Source: Pseudarthrobacter equi
Lineage (GTDB): Bacteria; Actinomycetota; Actinomycetes; Actinomycetales; Micrococcaceae
Length of the DNA: 64,000 nt
Direction of reading: 5' to 3'
Assembly: GCF_900105535.1 (NCBI RefSeq)
Contig: NZ_LT629779.1
Location: 3,038,001 to 3,102,000 of the forward strand
This document shows, in pieces, positions 41,478-50,459 of this stretch. Both the position numbers and the translations under genes were made by a program. Below the pieces are notes generated by a model. The model was not told the DNA's origin. It saw only the letters and a list, made by a program, of their open reading frames with translations, and did no database searches. Each line of letters opens with the position of its first letter. Position 1 is the first letter of the stretch.

Positions 41478-42251
41478 ATGAACAGCTCCACCGCGCTACT
41501 GCACGGCACTATCGATCCAGCTTCACCCGACTTCTATGAGCAGCTCCGTGCGTTTCACTACGCCACGTTCGGGGATGCAGTCATGGAAGCCGATGGCGAT
41601 GCTCCCTCAGGCGATGTGGTTGATCCCGACGCCTCCAAGGAACCTGCTTCGACTGAACCGACGAAGTGGGACGGCGACATCAAGTCGCTGCCGACCGAAG
41701 TGCAGACGTACATCTCCAACCTCAACAAAGAGTCCGCTTCCAAGCGCGTCTCCGCTAAGGAAGCTAAAGACGCTCAGAAGGCGACTCTGGACGCGATTAG
41801 CAAGGCGCTTGGATACGAAGTCGAAGACGGCAAACAGCTTGATGCCACTGCCCTCGCCGCCGACGTGTCTGAAAAGAACCGGGTTCTTGCCGAGAAGGAC
41901 GCTCGAATCAACGAGCTGCTGACCGATGCCGCTCTCCGTGATGCAGTGCTTGCTTCTAAGGCATCCCCGTTGACGGTCTCAGTTCTACGGGGCGAAGGAA
42001 AGCTTGCCGGTCTTGATCCTGCGGCTGACGACTTCGCATCCAAGATCGAAGCCCTTGTCGCAGACGCCGTCAAGCGGCACCCCTCTCTGAAGGGGCGCTC
42101 CAGTGCCGGTACCAGTGGACCGGACCTAACGGGCGCTGACGGAGATACGCCGATCACCCAAGAGGCATTCAACAAGATGGACGCTTTCGAGCGCAACGCT
42201 CTTCTCGTTTCACATCCCACCACCTATCGGAAACTTTCCGGTCGGAACTAA
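41478..42251 (+). CDS. capsid scaffolding protein
   Basis: A 257-residue acidic, helical protein placed directly before the major capsid gene. Composition is Ala/Asp/Lys-rich with a predicted coiled coil (KESASKRVSAKEAKDAQKAT; SEKNRVLAEKDARINELLTD). It has a C-terminal segment (EAFNKMDAFERNALLVSHPT) like the capsid-binding end of scaffolds. ATG 41478 has a weak ribosome site; the longer frame crosses the terminator. Confidence 0.75.
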   Translation: MNSSTALLHGTIDPASPDFYEQLRAFHYATFGDAVMEADGDAPSGDVVDPDASKEPASTEPTKWDGDIKSLPTEVQTYISNLNKESASKRVSAKEAKDAQKATLDAISKALGYEVEDGKQLDATALAADVSEKNRVLAEKDARINELLTDAALRDAVLASKASPLTVSVLRGEGKLAGLDPAADDFASKIEALVADAVKRHPSLKGRSSAGTSGPDLTGADGDTPITQEAFNKMDAFERNALLVSHPTTYRKLSGRN

Positions 42252-42271
42252 GAACCTAAGGAGTTCTCAAA

Positions 42272-43144
42272 ATGGCAACACTACGTAAAGACCTCTTCGC
42301 CCCTGAGGTCTATGAAGACATGGGCAACGCCGAGTTCAAGAAGAAGATCGTCATGGCTCAGGCTGCCAATCAGGATGACACCCTCGTCGGCATGCCCGGT
42401 GAAACGGTTGTCTTCGAACGCTGGGAAACCCTCAGCGAAATCGAGGACATCGATGAAGAGGACGTTCTCGAAGTCGAGTCGATGACCCAGAGCGCCTCAA
42501 GCGCCACCATCAAGGAAGCCGGGAAGGCTGTTGGATGGTCCGACCGCGCGAAGCTTGTCGGTAAAGGCAACTTGCAGGACCAGCTCATCCAGCAGTACGG
42601 CGAACTGACAGCCCGCAAGGTGGATAGCGACCTGATGAGCGCAGCTCTTCTGCGCGTTCCCGAGGGGCGCTACTACGCTGACGGTCGTCCGGCGACCCCG
42701 ACCAACCCGCTCAGCTTCAACGCGGGTGAAACGACCGGCTTCAGCTACAACCCCATCGTTGACGCCGCGCAGCTCGTTGGTGATGACTTCGAAACTGATG
42801 AGTGGGCTGGTCTCTTCATCAATAGCCTTGACCGCGCTACCGCGATGAAGGACACGCAGTTCCAGCAGGCTAATCAGGGTGACGGCTACAACGGGCTTAT
42901 CACCCGTGGACGCATCGGTGACGTGAACGGTCTTGCCGTTGTCGTCTCGGACCGCGTCCCCGTGGGCAAGTCTCTTCTGCTCAAGAAGAACGCCCTCTCC
43001 GTCAAGTGGAAGCAGCGTCCTTGGGTTGAGCAGGACCGCGACATTCTGGCTCGAAAGACCGTTGTCGCCATCCACCTCCACTACGCCACGAAGCGCGTGA
43101 ACGACAACGGCGTTATCGAGATCAACTGGAACACCGCTAAGTAG
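42272..43144 (+). CDS. major capsid protein (HK97 fold)
   Basis: A 290-residue protein from ATG 42272, with AAGGAG seven bases upstream. Its position after scaffold and its features (N-arm LFAPEVYEDMGNAEFKKKIV, E-loop GMPGETVVFERWETLSEIED, A-domain FETDEWAGLFINSLDRATAM, end TVVAIHLHYATKRVNDNGVI) fit an HK97-fold capsid subunit. No maturation protease is encoded nearby, consistent with a scaffold-based head. Confidence 0.88.
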   Translation: MATLRKDLFAPEVYEDMGNAEFKKKIVMAQAANQDDTLVGMPGETVVFERWETLSEIEDIDEEDVLEVESMTQSASSATIKEAGKAVGWSDRAKLVGKGNLQDQLIQQYGELTARKVDSDLMSAALLRVPEGRYYADGRPATPTNPLSFNAGETTGFSYNPIVDAAQLVGDDFETDEWAGLFINSLDRATAMKDTQFQQANQGDGYNGLITRGRIGDVNGLAVVVSDRVPVGKSLLLKKNALSVKWKQRPWVEQDRDILARKTVVAIHLHYATKRVNDNGVIEINWNTAK

Positions 43145-43181
43145 CCTCTGGCTGCTCGACGGGTCCGAAAGGGAGATTGAC

Positions 43182-43508
43182 ATGGGAATGCTCATGGCAA
43201 GACACCGCAGCAAGTACGTCGGGCGAGCAGTTGTAGAGCCGGTACAGGACGAAACTCCTGTACCGGCTTCTGCCGACTCCTCCGAAGCCTCTGCTGACGG
43301 CGCTACAACGACTGAGGCATCAGCAAACACCACCGATGAAGCTCAGGCAACTACTGACGCTGACAACAAGGTTGAAAATGCCGGCGACAACGAGGGTGAC
43401 AGCCAGAGTGCTGAAGCCGAAGCAGGTCCTGACGAGAAGCCTTTGACGGCTGCTCAGAAGAAGAAGCTCGCTTCTGCCGAGAAGAAGGCTGCTGAAGCCA
43501 CCAAGTAG
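43182..43508 (+). CDS. acidic low-complexity head-region protein (108 aa)
   Basis: Begins at ATG 43182 (AAAGGGAG upstream) with a basic start (ARHRSKYVGRAVVEPVQ). About 60 residues of Ala/Glu/Ser/Thr/Asp follow (SSEASADGATTTEASANTTD). The end is KKKLASAEKKAAEATK. It is probably disordered. Comparable small genes sit between capsid and connector genes in many siphoviruses; no function is known. Confidence 0.6.
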   Translation: MGMLMARHRSKYVGRAVVEPVQDETPVPASADSSEASADGATTTEASANTTDEAQATTDADNKVENAGDNEGDSQSAEAEAGPDEKPLTAAQKKKLASAEKKAAEATK

Positions 43509-43537
43509 TACCCAACGATTCGAAAGGAGGCGCTCCG

Positions 43538-43960
43538 ATGCGCACTTATGCAACAGCCGCTGATCTCGTGATGTGGCTGGATGGCGGGAAGAATCCGGAC
43601 AACGCTAAGGCATTGCTGCGGAGCGCCTCCCTTCTTGTCGAAAAAGCCACCAAGAGGGCGGTCTACAGAACGAATTCTGAGGGCTTCCCGCTCGACGCGG
43701 CAGTCCGTGTTGCTTTTCGCGATGCTACGACGGCACAGGTCGAGTTCTGGGCTGCTCTGGGGGTCAATCCGGTCGCTGGTACAGCCGGAACTCCACTCGA
43801 TGTCCTTGGAAAGGGCATGGATGGTGCTTCTGTCGCTTATGGGGCGGATAAATCAGTCCTAGCAGCGAAGGCAACCGCCGCTGAGACTCTTGGTCCCGTT
43901 GCCCTGAACATCCTGAGTGCGGCTCGCCTGCTCTCTGGACCAGTCAGGGGCTACCGATGA
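43538..43960 (+). CDS. head-tail connector protein (gp6/Ad1-like)
   Basis: A 140-residue helical protein from ATG 43538, nine bases after AAAGGAGG. Start MRTYATAADLVMWLDG and LLRSASLLVEKATKRAVYRT, then RVAFRDATTAQVEFWAALGV, follow the pattern of the HK97 gp6-type adaptor that docks below the portal. Overlaps the next gene by 4 bp. Confidence 0.7.
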   Translation: MRTYATAADLVMWLDGGKNPDNAKALLRSASLLVEKATKRAVYRTNSEGFPLDAAVRVAFRDATTAQVEFWAALGVNPVAGTAGTPLDVLGKGMDGASVAYGADKSVLAAKATAAETLGPVALNILSAARLLSGPVRGYR

Positions 43961-44325
43961 GCGGTCTATTCGCAGAGTTCATGATCCACACGCTCCGGGT
44001 CCATGCCAAGACGTTCACGCTGGACTCCACCGGCTCGCCAGTGCCCCACACGATGGCTCCGGTCACCGTCAAGGGCAAGATGCGGTCAATCAGCGCCAGA
44101 GAGTCCGGAGCATCCGGGCTATCACTCACCAACACGTGGGTCTTTACGACTACTGATGAGTGGAACTTCGGTGCTGTGACCGATGTGGAGTGGCTGGACA
44201 AGCTCAACGCCGCCGGTGAACCCCGCACGTTCGACCAGCACGGCTCATCACTCCCGTCTGAGATGGGCTGGGAGACCGACCACACCAAGGTCTACCTCGT
44301 GGAGCGGGGTGCTGATCTTGGATAA
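43957..44325 (+). CDS. head-tail joining / head-closure protein
   Basis: A 122-residue beta-rich protein whose ATG overlaps the previous stop (ATGA). Position and size match head-closure proteins (Hc1/gp16-like). Features are TLRVHAKTFTLDSTGSPVPH and WNFGAVTDVEWLDKLNAAGE. Assignment is mainly by synteny. Confidence 0.6.
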   Translation: MSGLFAEFMIHTLRVHAKTFTLDSTGSPVPHTMAPVTVKGKMRSISARESGASGLSLTNTWVFTTTDEWNFGAVTDVEWLDKLNAAGEPRTFDQHGSSLPSEMGWETDHTKVYLVERGADLG

Positions 44326-44635
44326 GCGTCAGTTCTCTCGCATGTTGAAGGAGAAAGCAGCCAAGACCGCCAAGGTGCAGCGGTTCGCTGAGAAGGCGGC
44401 TGATGCACTTCGAGCTGAGATCGAGCCGCACCGCAGGACGGGTCAGCTTGGTCGCTCCGTCGAGATTCAGCAGCACACCAACAGCGATGGCATCAAGGTC
44501 CCGTTCGTCGCACTCACTCATCCCGCTGCCTATTGGATCGAAAACGGTCACTGGGCTGGTGACGGTCCAGAAACAGTCTGGGTCGAGGGCATCCACGTCG
44601 TGTCCAACACGGCAAAGAAACTAAGGAGGTCGTGA
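44318..44635 (+). CDS. HK97 gp10-like minor tail/neck protein
   Basis: A 105-residue protein. TTG 44318 (LDKRQFSRMLKEKAAKTAKV) overlaps the previous stop; GTG 44309 is an alternative in the same frame. The pattern of a helical start, RTGQLGRSVEI, a beta region VALTHPAAYWIENGHWAG and short end is that of the HK97-gp10 tail component. It is coupled to the next gene by TGATG. Confidence 0.65.
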   Translation: MDKRQFSRMLKEKAAKTAKVQRFAEKAADALRAEIEPHRRTGQLGRSVEIQQHTNSDGIKVPFVALTHPAAYWIENGHWAGDGPETVWVEGIHVVSNTAKKLRRS

Positions 44636-45051
44636 TGCACGACGATGACGACCTGCTTGATGAGGAAGTCCTGATCGTGACGCTACTGAAGGCAGCAATG
44701 CCTGATGTCACGTTCACGACGACCCCTACATCGCTTAGCGCCAAGAAGCTCCCCTACGCGGTGATTCAGTCCTCGGAGTTGGATGACGCAGTGGACGCCC
44801 TTGGTCAACGGTGGCTGTTTGAGATCACGTCGTCTCATGAGACCCGAGAGCAGTCCAAGCGCCTCGCCATGGACATCTTTTCGCTGATGGGCAAGTTCCA
44901 CCGCGAAACAGCCGGTTCTACCGAGCTGGGCTACATCAACGAGGTGACTCGCTTCAAGCCGCAGCGGTATAGCACCACCGCTGAATCATCTGTGGGCAGG
45001 GAGCACCTCTACCACTACCACGCTCGATACGACATCGAAGTGGCTTCCTAG
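44635..45051 (+). CDS. tail terminator-like protein
   Basis: A 138-residue protein from ATG 44635 (AAGGAGG 5 bases upstream). Order (after gp10-like, before tail tube) and the sequence EEVLIVTLLKAAMPDVTFTT ... HETREQSKRLAMDIFSLMGK, with the typical 'ALGQRWLFEITSSH' beta strand, fit tail terminator (gpU-like) proteins, which cap the tail tube at the head. Confidence 0.65.
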   Translation: MHDDDDLLDEEVLIVTLLKAAMPDVTFTTTPTSLSAKKLPYAVIQSSELDDAVDALGQRWLFEITSSHETREQSKRLAMDIFSLMGKFHRETAGSTELGYINEVTRFKPQRYSTTAESSVGREHLYHYHARYDIEVAS

Positions 45052-45088
45052 CGGGTTCCCCGCACAACAAGACAAGGACATAACCATC

Positions 45089-45661
45089 ATGGCTAATGAA
45101 CTGAACAAGGCAACCCGCCTCCGGATCAAGTACATCGACGTTATCTTCAACGACGATCTGACTGCCGAACCCATCGACCCCGCCGTATTCGATCGCCGCG
45201 CTCTGGTCGGTGAGTGGCACCAGCTCGGGTACCTCGACCGTTCACAGGTCGTGGAGATTCCGCGATCCGGCGGCGAGGTCACTGTTGATGACACGCTCAA
45301 CGAGCTGGCTGTTGACAGCGAGCAAGCTCCCATCGATCGCGATGTGACCTTCGCAGTGCAGCAGACCGACCTCGGAGTGCTGAAGGCGATCTACGGCGAC
45401 GATCTCTACGACGAAGAGACCGACGAGTTCGAACTCCCTTCACAGCCCATCAGCAAGACGCGTCAGTACCAGATCATGCTGGAGACCACCAAGGGTCAGA
45501 AGCGCTGCTTCCGTCTCGCTGGCTCCATCTCGACGACTGCTGACCTGTCGCTGGACCCGACGAAGACCTCTGCTATCCCGGTCTCCATCAAGGTCCTGTC
45601 GCACAACGGCAAGGGCATCCGCATGGTCGGCTTCGGTCCGGCTGCGCCTGTCGTCCCCTAG
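45089..45661 (+). CDS. major tail (tube) protein
   Basis: A 190-residue protein from ATG 45089 (AAGGACA upstream). It lies directly before a strong terminator and the chaperone pair, the usual place of the tube subunit. The sequence is beta-rich (IDVIFNDDLTAEPIDPAVFD; SGGEVTVDDTLNELAVDSEQ; YQIMLETTKGQKRCFRLAGS). The subunits polymerise into the non-contractile tail tube. Confidence 0.8.
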   Translation: MANELNKATRLRIKYIDVIFNDDLTAEPIDPAVFDRRALVGEWHQLGYLDRSQVVEIPRSGGEVTVDDTLNELAVDSEQAPIDRDVTFAVQQTDLGVLKAIYGDDLYDEETDEFELPSQPISKTRQYQIMLETTKGQKRCFRLAGSISTTADLSLDPTKTSAIPVSIKVLSHNGKGIRMVGFGPAAPVVP

Positions 45662-45687
45662 TAGCTAGCAGCTACCCCGCAATACCA

Positions 45688-45735
45688 GCATGCCCCGCAG
45701 ATTCTGAGAGTCGTCTGCGGGGCATGCCTTTGCCC
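45688..45735 (+). terminator. strong intrinsic terminator after the major tail gene
   Basis: A perfect 14-bp stem GCATGCCCCGCAGA (45688-45701) with 45714-45727 and loop of 12, followed by CTTTGCCC. Placement after a gene needing high output is typical. Confidence 0.85.
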
Positions 45736-45802
45736 CGGCAAGGATGCATCACCCCTGACTCTCGCCGTTTCTTTCAGACTCTCAAACCCCTAAGGATTCA
45801 CC

Positions 45803-46186
45803 ATGTCCGAGAACATCAGCACCGAAGCTACAGCGTCCGCAGAAGCCCCCGAAAACGTGGCGGCTCCGGATGTTGCCCCTGAACATTCCGATCCCGTTGT
45901 GGAGCCGCTGGTGCTCCCTGAGCAGGTCGAAGGGATGTCGAACATGCGCCGAATGAAGACCATCCATATCAAGGACCAGAAGCCACTGCTCGTTGGACTC
46001 CGGCACCTTGCCAAGAGGGAATCGGAAGAGAAGTGGGATGGCTTCGACACCGCTGCCAACTATGCCGAGTTTCTGCGTCGCTACGCCGTGGACAAGGACG
46101 ATTTCGACGAATTGTGCTCTGGCATTGATGCTCGGGTGAAGATCATGTTCCTCGCCGCTGCTTGGATGTCCGAGCTAAAAAAATAA
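45803..46186 (+). CDS. tail assembly chaperone, short form (gpG-like)
   Basis: A 127-residue acidic protein from ATG 45803. The N-terminal 40 residues are low-complexity acidic. A helical domain follows (NMRRMKTIHIKDQKPLLVGL; FDELCSGIDARVKIMFLAAA). It ends SELKK, exactly on the slippery A-run. It is the unshifted product of a programmed -1 frameshift, by analogy with lambda gpG, and guides tape-measure assembly. Confidence 0.85.
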   Translation: MSENISTEATASAEAPENVAAPDVAPEHSDPVVEPLVLPEQVEGMSNMRRMKTIHIKDQKPLLVGLRHLAKRESEEKWDGFDTAANYAEFLRRYAVDKDDFDELCSGIDARVKIMFLAAAWMSELKK

Positions 46187-46716
46187 TCGCCGTCCGGGAG
46201 TTGATGCAGGCGCATCCGGAGCTGGCTAGAGACTTCGCTGCGCACTTCCCGACGTTCGATCCATGGGAAGTGCTCATCGAGCAGACGCCGGCTCTGGTTC
46301 GCGGCTTCTACGACCGCCTAGGACGGCTGCGCCTCGCACCAGACAGCGAGTACTACGCCCCGCAGGTCAAGGAACAGGCACGCCTCGCCAAGGAGAAGGA
46401 AGACGCTCTAAAGGCTTCCCCTGACTTCGATGAGGAACTGTACCGGCTGGAACAGTTTGAGGCTGCTGAGAAGGCACGCAAGGCGAATCCGCTGGAGTTT
46501 TACGGCTATACGCCCACGGATCGCCGCCTTGATGACCTCGCGGACGCCATTGGTCTCCTGCGGTTCAACGCCCGACAGCACTGGGCTGGTGATCGCCACG
46601 ACGAGCTGCCACCATTCCGATTCGTCCATCGTCCGGGCAGAGAGATCAAGCACCCCGACGCTGACGATCCCCGCTACACGGATGACTTCGACGAAGTGTT
46701 CGGTGCCTCGGAGTAG
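45803..46716 (+). CDS. tail assembly chaperone, -1 frameshift product (gpGT-like)
   Basis: Zero-frame codons are CTA AAA AAA TAA. The heptamer A AAA AAA at 46177-46183 allows a -1 slip, after which the frame reads KKIIAVRELMQAHPELARD to the stop at 46714-46716, for 304 residues in all. The extension is acidic with helices (LAKEKEDALKASPDFDEELY) and ends near DDFDEVFGASE. It is placed between the tail tube and tape measure, exactly where siphoviruses make G/GT. The extension has no plausible independent start with a ribosome site. Confidence 0.85.
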
Positions 46717-46746
46717 TCCAACAAAACAATAAGAGAGAAGTGCACC

Positions 46747-49700
46747 GTGGCAAAAAAGAACCTTGGCGCTGATCAGGTCGGCATGGAAATTGTTCTCGAT
46801 GAGGGCAATTTTGACCGGGATAAGGAAAAGCTTCTCGCGCCGCTGAAGAAGCCCGTCAAGGTTCCTGTCGAACTGGATGAGGAAGCCGCACGGAAGGCTG
46901 CCGCGAAGCAAGAGGCAATTCAAGCCGAACGCGATCGGAAGGCAGAGCAACGCGAAGCAGAAGCAGCACGCAAGAAGGCTGAGCGTGAAGACGCTGCCGC
47001 GAAGATCAAGGCAGAGAAGGACGCCGAGCGGGATCGAATCCGGGCAGAACGCGATGCTGAAATTGCACGCAAGAAGGAAGAACGCGATAACGCTGCTGCC
47101 GCGAAGGAAGCAGAACGGCTCCGCAAGGAGTCTGTCAGTGACCTCGACAAGGCGTTCGTCTCTCGGAACCAGTCCGACGTAAAGAAGCTCGCCGCTAAAG
47201 CAGATGCTCTCATCCCCGTTGGTATCGACGGCGACAAGCTGCGAGCTGAGCTGGCTGCAAAAGTGGCTGCTGCAACGGCAGCCCTCAAGGCAGACATTCC
47301 CGTCGAAGCTGCCGAGGTTGCGGAGTTCCGGGCTGGTATCGCGACACTCGTCAATGAAGTTGAATCGCAGGTCGTTGACCTTCAGGTCGAAGCTGACACG
47401 GTTGCTGCAAGGCTGAAGCTAGAAGCCATCGAGCGAGACCGCCAGCTCAAGCTACAGGTGGACGTTGATACGGCTGCTGCCAGCGCTCAGATGGCTGCAT
47501 TCCGTGCCAGCCAGATGGCTGCTAACGCTGCTGCTGGTCTCGGATCAGTCATGGGCAATGGCGGTTCAGGCGGATTTGACCCGTCGAAGCTCTTCGGCAG
47601 GGTTGGGAACATCGGTGGTGGCGGCAACGGCACCGGGATCACTTCCGCTGTTGGCATGGCTGGACCTTATGGCGCAGCCGCTGCTGCGGCTCTGGGACTC
47701 GCGCAGGCTGTCGGGCAAGTAGTTGCCCAGACTGCTGGATTGAGCCTCGTAGCGGGTGCTGTGGGGCTTGTTGGTACTGCCGCTGGTTCATCGCTCGCAC
47801 AGGTCACTAGTCTTGCCGCGTCCGTTGGGACTCTTGCTGGTACTGCTGCACTGCTCCCTGCTGTGGCAACGGGTGTTCTTGGCATCGCTGGGACCGCGCT
47901 GACGATCATCGACGGTCTCCCCGACGCTCTGACGGCGATGCGGGAGGCACAGAAGACTGTTGTAGCCGCTAACCCGGAGATCGAAGCCAGTAGGGCGAAG
48001 CGTGCGCGCGAGACCGTTGTGGACGCGGAGAAGGCTGCCGCCAAGGCGCAGATCGCTGCTATCGACGCAGTGGCTGATGCCCGTGAGGCTGCCAACAAGG
48101 CTAATGACAACGCGGTTGATTCCTACCGCAGTGCTGCGAAGCAGGCTGATGATGCTGCCAAGGCTTTGATCCTGACGCAGCTCGACCTCACCAAAGTCCG
48201 TGAGGACGCGGCTGCTGCTCTGGAGAAGATCGGGGTTCAGCTTGAGCGGTCTGCCTTCAATGAGACCAAGGCTAATAAGGCGCTGAAGATCGCCCGCGAC
48301 AACCTCGCGGAGGCTTCGACCAACAAGCGCTTGATGCCAGAGCAGCTTGGAGCCTACAAGGATGCCGTCACCGAAGCCGAGATCGCTGCCAAGGAAGCCG
48401 CTGCCAACCACAAGCAGACGCAGAAGGACTTCACTGAAGCCGACAAGGTCCGCATTGACGGTACTGGCGAGATCATCGCCGCTAAGGACCGGGTGAATGA
48501 GGCTGAGGAACGCAGCATCGAGCTGGCTCAGCGTGCATCCGCTGCACTTGCTGCCATTGAGGCAACACGCCTTGCAGGCATCGAGAATGTCGAGCAGGTA
48601 CGGATCGATTCTGCCGAGCGTGTCAATGAGGCTGAGAAGCGTGCTGATGCTGCGGCTGAGGATTTCCGTATTCGTGGGCTGGAAGCGGCTGACAAGCAGG
48701 CTGCCGCCACGAGTGGGCTAGAGGATGCCCTCAACCGCATCTCCCCTGCTGCTCGCCGTGCTCTGACCGCTGTCAGTAGCCTGATGGACGAGTACAGGTC
48801 ACGTGTTGGCATGCCAGCGCAGGAAGAGTTCTTCGAGGGCTTCGAAGAGTCGCTGCGGAACGCTACCGACAAGTTGCTACCGGAACTGGAAACAGGTCTG
48901 GGACGCATCGCTGGCACTCTGGGTGACGCGACGACGACTTGGTTCGATGAGATCGCTGGTTCGCTTGATGAGGGCGTGCTGGACCGGATTCTGGACAACT
49001 TGAACACCGGTCTTTCCAACGCCAACGCTGGTATCGCTCCGATCGTGGATGCGTTCACGACGATGGGGGAAACGGGTTCAACGTTCCTGCCAGAGCTTGG
49101 TGATGGGTTCGCTGATCTGGCGGTGAGGTTCAACGACTTCATTCAGGACGCTGCTGCATCGGGCGAACTGGAACGCTGGATCGAAAAGGGTCTGGATGGC
49201 ATCGAGGACCTCGGGTCCATCGCGCTGAACGCTGCTAAGGCTATCGACGAGATCGGGAAGGCTGCTGACGCTGCTGACTCCCTCTCGCTGGGTAGCTTGG
49301 CTGATGGCGTGGAGGGCTTCTCCGAGTGGCTGGCTGATCCCTCCACGCAAGAGACGATGAAGACGCTGTTCGAGGGCGGGAAGCTGTTCTTCGACAACCT
49401 TGGAACGTCATTGCCTGTTATCGGGGACGTTCTCGCGAAGAATGCACCAGCGATGTCTGAGCTGGCTGGAACCTTCGGTGAGATCGGCTCTGAGGTGCTT
49501 GGCACGCTTGCAAAGCTGTTCGGTGACCCTGCGGTCGTGGAAGGCGCTCAGAAGTTTGCTGACGGGCTGCTGGGAGGTCTGGAGGCTCTAGAGCCTGCCA
49601 TTCCCGGTATCGCAGAGTTCCTCGGGAAGTTCCTTGAGTTCCTCGGCGTATTCAGTGAGGAGGGCGGTGAAGGTCTAGCTGACTTCATTGAATGGTTCGC

Positions 49701-50457
49701 CCCGATGGCGACTGACCTCGTTGAGGGCTTGACGATCGTCCTGCCGCTGCTGAACGACTTCCTCGGATTCGTCAGCGGCATGTCCAGCATGGACCCGGAG
49801 ACGCTCGGCTCGTTGTTCGGCGGAGTTATCGATGGTGCCGAAGGCGCTCTGAACTTCCTGAACGGTGACTTCTCTGGCAACTGGGGTGACGCGTGGTCCG
49901 GCATCTTTGGGCAGGTCTCACCACCAGCCATGGCTGGTGACTTTGCTCTCTGGTCGCAGGAGCTGTTGGGCGGTGTCGATGGCGTGTTTGGCGGCTTCGA
50001 CTTCGGAGCAACCTTGGATGACGCGTTCAGGAACTACGGCAACTTCTGGGATGACATCTTCGGTGACTTCGACGAGGGCTTCGCTGACCTCCTCGACGGC
50101 ATCGTGGATAGTTTCCGCAATGGTGGCGTCGATGCGCTCAACGCCCTGAAGGACGGACTGCAAGGCTTCAATCTCGGGTCCGCGATGGACGCTCTGAACC
50201 CCATGAATGTCTTCAACTTTCAGGGTGGTCAGGGTGCTCGCATGGCACCGATGAGCCTCGCGTCGGACCGCATGTTCATGGCGGCAAACGCTCCAACAGC
50301 TTCTGACTACAGCTCCTACGGGGGCAGCCGTCAGTCCGCTGCGTCCTCTGCCGGTGCAGGCAAGTACTACACCATCGAGAACCTTTCGATGACCGCACAA
50401 AACGATCTCGACGAGATGCTCTCGGGATTCTTCAACCGCATTGAAATGGGAGCATAA
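46747..50457 (+). CDS. tail tape measure protein
   Basis: A 1236-residue protein from GTG 46747 (AAGAGAGAAG upstream). Residues ~35-150 are a Lys/Glu/Arg/Ala coiled coil (KAEQREAEAARKKAERED). Around 290-400 lie hydrophobic Gly/Ala-rich segments (AQAVGQVVAQTAGLSLVAGA; VATGVLGIAGTALTIIDGL). Another coiled coil (~410-650) and helical repeats follow to the C-terminus. Using ~1.5 angstrom per residue, the tail would be about 185 nm. It scaffolds the tail and is ejected with DNA. Confidence 0.92.
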   Translation: MAKKNLGADQVGMEIVLDEGNFDRDKEKLLAPLKKPVKVPVELDEEAARKAAAKQEAIQAERDRKAEQREAEAARKKAEREDAAAKIKAEKDAERDRIRAERDAEIARKKEERDNAAAAKEAERLRKESVSDLDKAFVSRNQSDVKKLAAKADALIPVGIDGDKLRAELAAKVAAATAALKADIPVEAAEVAEFRAGIATLVNEVESQVVDLQVEADTVAARLKLEAIERDRQLKLQVDVDTAAASAQMAAFRASQMAANAAAGLGSVMGNGGSGGFDPSKLFGRVGNIGGGGNGTGITSAVGMAGPYGAAAAAALGLAQAVGQVVAQTAGLSLVAGAVGLVGTAAGSSLAQVTSLAASVGTLAGTAALLPAVATGVLGIAGTALTIIDGLPDALTAMREAQKTVVAANPEIEASRAKRARETVVDAEKAAAKAQIAAIDAVADAREAANKANDNAVDSYRSAAKQADDAAKALILTQLDLTKVREDAAAALEKIGVQLERSAFNETKANKALKIARDNLAEASTNKRLMPEQLGAYKDAVTEAEIAAKEAAANHKQTQKDFTEADKVRIDGTGEIIAAKDRVNEAEERSIELAQRASAALAAIEATRLAGIENVEQVRIDSAERVNEAEKRADAAAEDFRIRGLEAADKQAAATSGLEDALNRISPAARRALTAVSSLMDEYRSRVGMPAQEEFFEGFEESLRNATDKLLPELETGLGRIAGTLGDATTTWFDEIAGSLDEGVLDRILDNLNTGLSNANAGIAPIVDAFTTMGETGSTFLPELGDGFADLAVRFNDFIQDAAASGELERWIEKGLDGIEDLGSIALNAAKAIDEIGKAADAADSLSLGSLADGVEGFSEWLADPSTQETMKTLFEGGKLFFDNLGTSLPVIGDVLAKNAPAMSELAGTFGEIGSEVLGTLAKLFGDPAVVEGAQKFADGLLGGLEALEPAIPGIAEFLGKFLEFLGVFSEEGGEGLADFIEWFAPMATDLVEGLTIVLPLLNDFLGFVSGMSSMDPETLGSLFGGVIDGAEGALNFLNGDFSGNWGDAWSGIFGQVSPPAMAGDFALWSQELLGGVDGVFGGFDFGATLDDAFRNYGNFWDDIFGDFDEGFADLLDGIVDSFRNGGVDALNALKDGLQGFNLGSAMDALNPMNVFNFQGGQGARMAPMSLASDRMFMAANAPTASDYSSYGGSRQSAASSAGAGKYYTIENLSMTAQNDLDEMLSGFFNRIEMGA

Positions 50458-50459
50458 CG

